From contig CBFHSE010000033.1 of the NCBI GenBank assembly GCA_965658435.1, positions 1 through 17,832 of the forward strand: a stretch of 17,832 nucleotides of DNA, read 5' to 3'. The notes under the pieces are model-generated. The model was not told the origin of the DNA and ran no database searches. It saw only the letters and a list, made by a program, of their open reading frames with translations. Every line of letters begins with the position of its first letter. Positions within the stretch are counted from its first letter, which is position 1. Positions 16,610-17,832 of the stretch are shown here, piece after piece. This DNA comes from JADHLN01 sp965658435 (GTDB taxonomy: Bacteria; Pseudomonadota; Alphaproteobacteria; Rickettsiales; JABIRX01). The position numbers and the translations under genes were made by a program.

Positions 16610-17042
16610 AAAGACTATTTGTTATTAACTCTATTAGCTTTTCATCTTGCTCATCATCCAATATATTTTGCATTTCAAACAGATGCTCCAATGTCAGCTT
16701 TTGCAACCCTCCCATGGCTTTATGAATTTTATCAACTGACTTTTGTACATTTTCACTATAAGATCTATCTTCACCGATATTATTGGCTAACTCCATATTT
16801 GCTAACCTCATTACCTCTTCTAGATATTTTTTTTGTTTTTGATATTTTGCCTCTAACTTGGATAGCTCTCTTTCTTGTTCTTCAGTAATATTCAATTGAT
16901 CATGAAGATATTGATGAGCATTATAGTGGCCATGGTATCCTTGATGCTTATGCATCATTTTCTGCCCAAAATATAATGAGGAAAAAGCAATAACCAATAT
17001 TACAAAAATTAACAAAAATGCATTAACGTAACGTTTCTTCAT
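16584..17042 (-). CDS. CnrX-like periplasmic metal sensor
   Basis: This 152-residue protein has one N-terminal membrane anchor (about residues 7-25) and a periplasmic four-helix domain of the heavy-metal-resistance/CnrX type. In Cupriavidus CnrX the metal is bound by His42, His46, Glu63, His119 and Met123. Here His43 and His47 (HQYLH), Glu64 (KLEAKY), His120 and Met124 (HLFEM) fall at exactly one residue further on in every case. The linker after the anchor is rich in histidine (HKHQGYHGHYNAH). CnrX binds Ni or Co, and in vitro Cu(II), and signals to CnrY to free CnrH. Which metal acts here is not known; the adjoining pump suggests copper or silver. The gene overlaps the CnrY-like gene by 20 nt. 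Confidence 0.85.
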   Translation of the reverse strand: MKKRYVNAFLLIFVILVIAFSSLYFGQKMMHKHQGYHGHYNAHQYLHDQLNITEEQERELSKLEAKYQKQKKYLEEVMRLANMELANNIGEDRSYSENVQKSVDKIHKAMGGLQKLTLEHLFEMQNILDDEQDEKLIELITNSLYDDTKKRD

Positions 17043-17370
17043 GATTCATAACTAATTTAGTTGATAATAGATAAGGGGAGTTTGTAGAGAAAGCTTGCAA
17101 GCCTATTTTATCATTATTTGCCAGATAGCTTCCTGATGGAGCCCAGATGCCGATTAATAAACCAAAGACTATTGCAAATGTTGCGCTTGTTGCTTGAAAT
17201 TGCCAAATAGACATTGCTTCCAGAATTTTCTCGTACCAAGAGAGATTCTTATCTTGTTTTATTATATGTATTTTGTCCCAGACTTTAGCTTCTATATGAC
17301 CGAGATTAACATGCTCTGGATGTTTTTTTATAGAAGTAGTTATTAGCTTATCTAACTCTTTTTGAAACAT
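17023..17370 (-). CDS. CnrY-like membrane anti-sigma factor
   Basis: This 115-residue protein has a cytoplasmic N-terminal part of about 56 residues, one transmembrane helix (about residues 58-77, ATSATFAIVFGLLIGIWA) and a short periplasmic end. This is the layout of CnrY, whose N-terminal segment wraps round CnrH. The periplasmic LQAFSTNSPYLLST segment recalls small anti-sigma factors that I associate with alphaproteobacterial ECF operons. No zinc-binding HxxxCxxC motif of the classical anti-sigma domain is visible, again as in CnrY. It is the first gene of the minus-strand operon, and a candidate ECF promoter lies about 35 nt upstream. The assignment rests on topology and gene order more than on sequence identity. 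Confidence 0.75.
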   Translation of the reverse strand: MFQKELDKLITTSIKKHPEHVNLGHIEAKVWDKIHIIKQDKNLSWYEKILEAMSIWQFQATSATFAIVFGLLIGIWAPSGSYLANNDKIGLQAFSTNSPYLLSTKLVMNHEETLR

Positions 17371-17484
17371 GATAAAATTTTAAATTTATTACTATTTTAT
17401 ATAACTTATACGATAGTAATTAAGATATCCCTCAAAAAAATTTAAAATTTATTCAAATCCAAAATACTAATCAAAAAGAAAAGA
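17371..17484 (-). promoter_or_regulatory. Intergenic region with candidate ECF promoter for the cnrYXH-cus operon
   Basis: On the minus strand, TGAGGG (17434-17429) and CGTATAA (17412-17406) are separated by 16 nt, a spacing usual for ECF promoters, and the -10-like CGTAT element lies about 36 nt before the CnrY-like ATG. A sigma70-like alternative, TTGATT with TAAATT, lies further upstream but is weak. The rest of the gap is AT-rich with no clear hairpin terminator for the upstream 73-residue gene. Confidence 0.3.
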
Positions 17485-17706
17485 TTATTTTTTTAGTTTT
17501 GATAAAATAAAGTTCGCATCATCCATTGATTCAATAAGTTCATGATTAATTAACTTTGCCATCATGACAAATGAGTGCCTTAATTTTTCAATTTTAGCTT
17601 TTTCTTTTTCAAATTCAGACTCAAATTTATAGAGAGATTCATTCACTTCCTTCATCTGAGATTTGAATGATTCAAGGTGGTTTTGTAAAGTGGTTTTAGC
17701 GTTCAT
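17485..17706 (-). CDS. Hypothetical coiled-coil protein, 73 aa
   Basis: I do not recognise this small, highly charged protein. Residues 8-45 are predicted by eye to form a long coiled coil with heptad-spaced Leu, Phe and Val (for example LESFKSQMKEVNESLYKFE), and the remainder is also helical. It has no signal peptide, membrane helix, Cys or metal-binding cluster. An AGGT ribosome binding site stands about seven nucleotides before the ATG at 17706. It is on the same strand as the metal-regulated operon, 114 nt upstream, and is probably a separate transcription unit. Confidence 0.6.
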   Translation of the reverse strand: MNAKTTLQNHLESFKSQMKEVNESLYKFESEFEKEKAKIEKLRHSFVMMAKLINHELIESMDDANFILSKLKK

Positions 17707-17752
17707 CTTTTACCTAATAAATACTTAATAATGGCTTGCTAGCCTTATCTTC

Positions 17753-17832
17753 ATGAACGCTCTGAAAGGAGTTGAAGTCAACTTGTTTGAAGATAATTTT
17801 TTGAATATTTTTAGTTTGGAAATTTTATCTCA
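17753..17832 (+). CDS. Possible 5' end of a divergent gene, cut by the window end
   Basis: From an ATG at 17753 the frame stays open for 26 codons to the window edge (MNALKGVEVNLFEDNFLNI, then more). The frame is bounded by a TAA at 17729-17731, so the start would be here or further inside. No Shine-Dalgarno sequence is visible. The first nine bases, ATGAACGCT, are the same as those of the divergent 73-residue gene. I do not recognise the product. Confidence 0.3.
   Translation, partial: MNALKGVEVNLFEDNFLNIFSLEILS

Noticed and set aside
16619..16888. Plus-strand frame of 89 codons opposite the CnrX-like gene
   Set aside because: The minus-strand protein carries all CnrX ligands; this frame is a shadow with a membrane-like composition caused by complementing Lys/Glu codons.
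17374..17452. Apparent repeat of AAATTT/TTAAA runs on both sides of the cnrY upstream region
   Set aside because: It is low-complexity AT sequence, expected by chance in DNA of this composition.
17733..17744. Short hairpin GGCT-TGCT-AGCC in the divergent gap at the right edge
   Set aside because: The arms are only 4 nt with no U-tract, too small to call a terminator or an operator.
1..17832. CRISPR arrays, tRNA or rRNA genes, and insertion sequences
   Set aside because: I saw no regularly spaced repeats, no cloverleaf-like or rRNA-like sequence, and no transposase, integrase or terminal inverted repeats bounding a unit.

Overview
The window is strikingly AT-rich, gene-dense Gram-negative DNA: signal peptides, outer-membrane factors and RND tripartite pumps imply two membranes. 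AT-rich codon use, the alphaproteobacterial look of the ECF sigma/anti-sigma pair and the small CDF protein suggest a low-GC proteobacterium, possibly an alphaproteobacterium of the Rickettsiales or another host-associated lineage. That placement is inference; no rRNA or tRNA gene is present to confirm it.

Layout. Left flank (1-1310): a small unknown ORF converges on a DUF4268-type protein with a PD-(D/E)XK-like motif. Plus-strand operon (about 1413-7865): a CzcI-like secreted small protein, then CzcC-, CzcB- and CzcA-type proteins (HME1, divalent Zn/Co/Cd type) and a short CDF-type cation transporter. Minus-strand operon (17370 down to 7839): a CnrY-like anti-sigma factor, a CnrX-like periplasmic metal sensor, a CnrH-like ECF sigma factor, then CusC-, CusB- and CusA-type proteins (HME4, Cu(I)/Ag(I) type), a CusF-like periplasmic metallochaperone, a DUF2231-type membrane protein with a His-rich tail, and an ArsP/YraQ-type (DUF318) permease. 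The two operons run tail to tail and overlap by 27 nt at 7839-7865. Right flank (17485-17832): a 73-residue coiled-coil protein, and what may be the first codons of a divergent gene cut by the window end.

How it works together (inference from families). The plus operon would export divalent cations from periplasm and cytoplasm. The minus operon would sense periplasmic metal through the CnrX-like protein, release the ECF sigma factor from the CnrY-like anti-sigma factor, and so drive its own operon. The products would then collect Cu(I)/Ag(I) with the CusF-like chaperone and expel it through the Cus-type pump.

The most notable point is that a CnrYXH-type trans-envelope regulator, best known from Ni/Co resistance, sits in front of and apparently co-transcribed with a methionine-dependent Cu/Ag pump. 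All five metal ligands of CnrX are kept at a constant offset of one residue, and the Met triad of CusA and the metal site of CusF are also kept.
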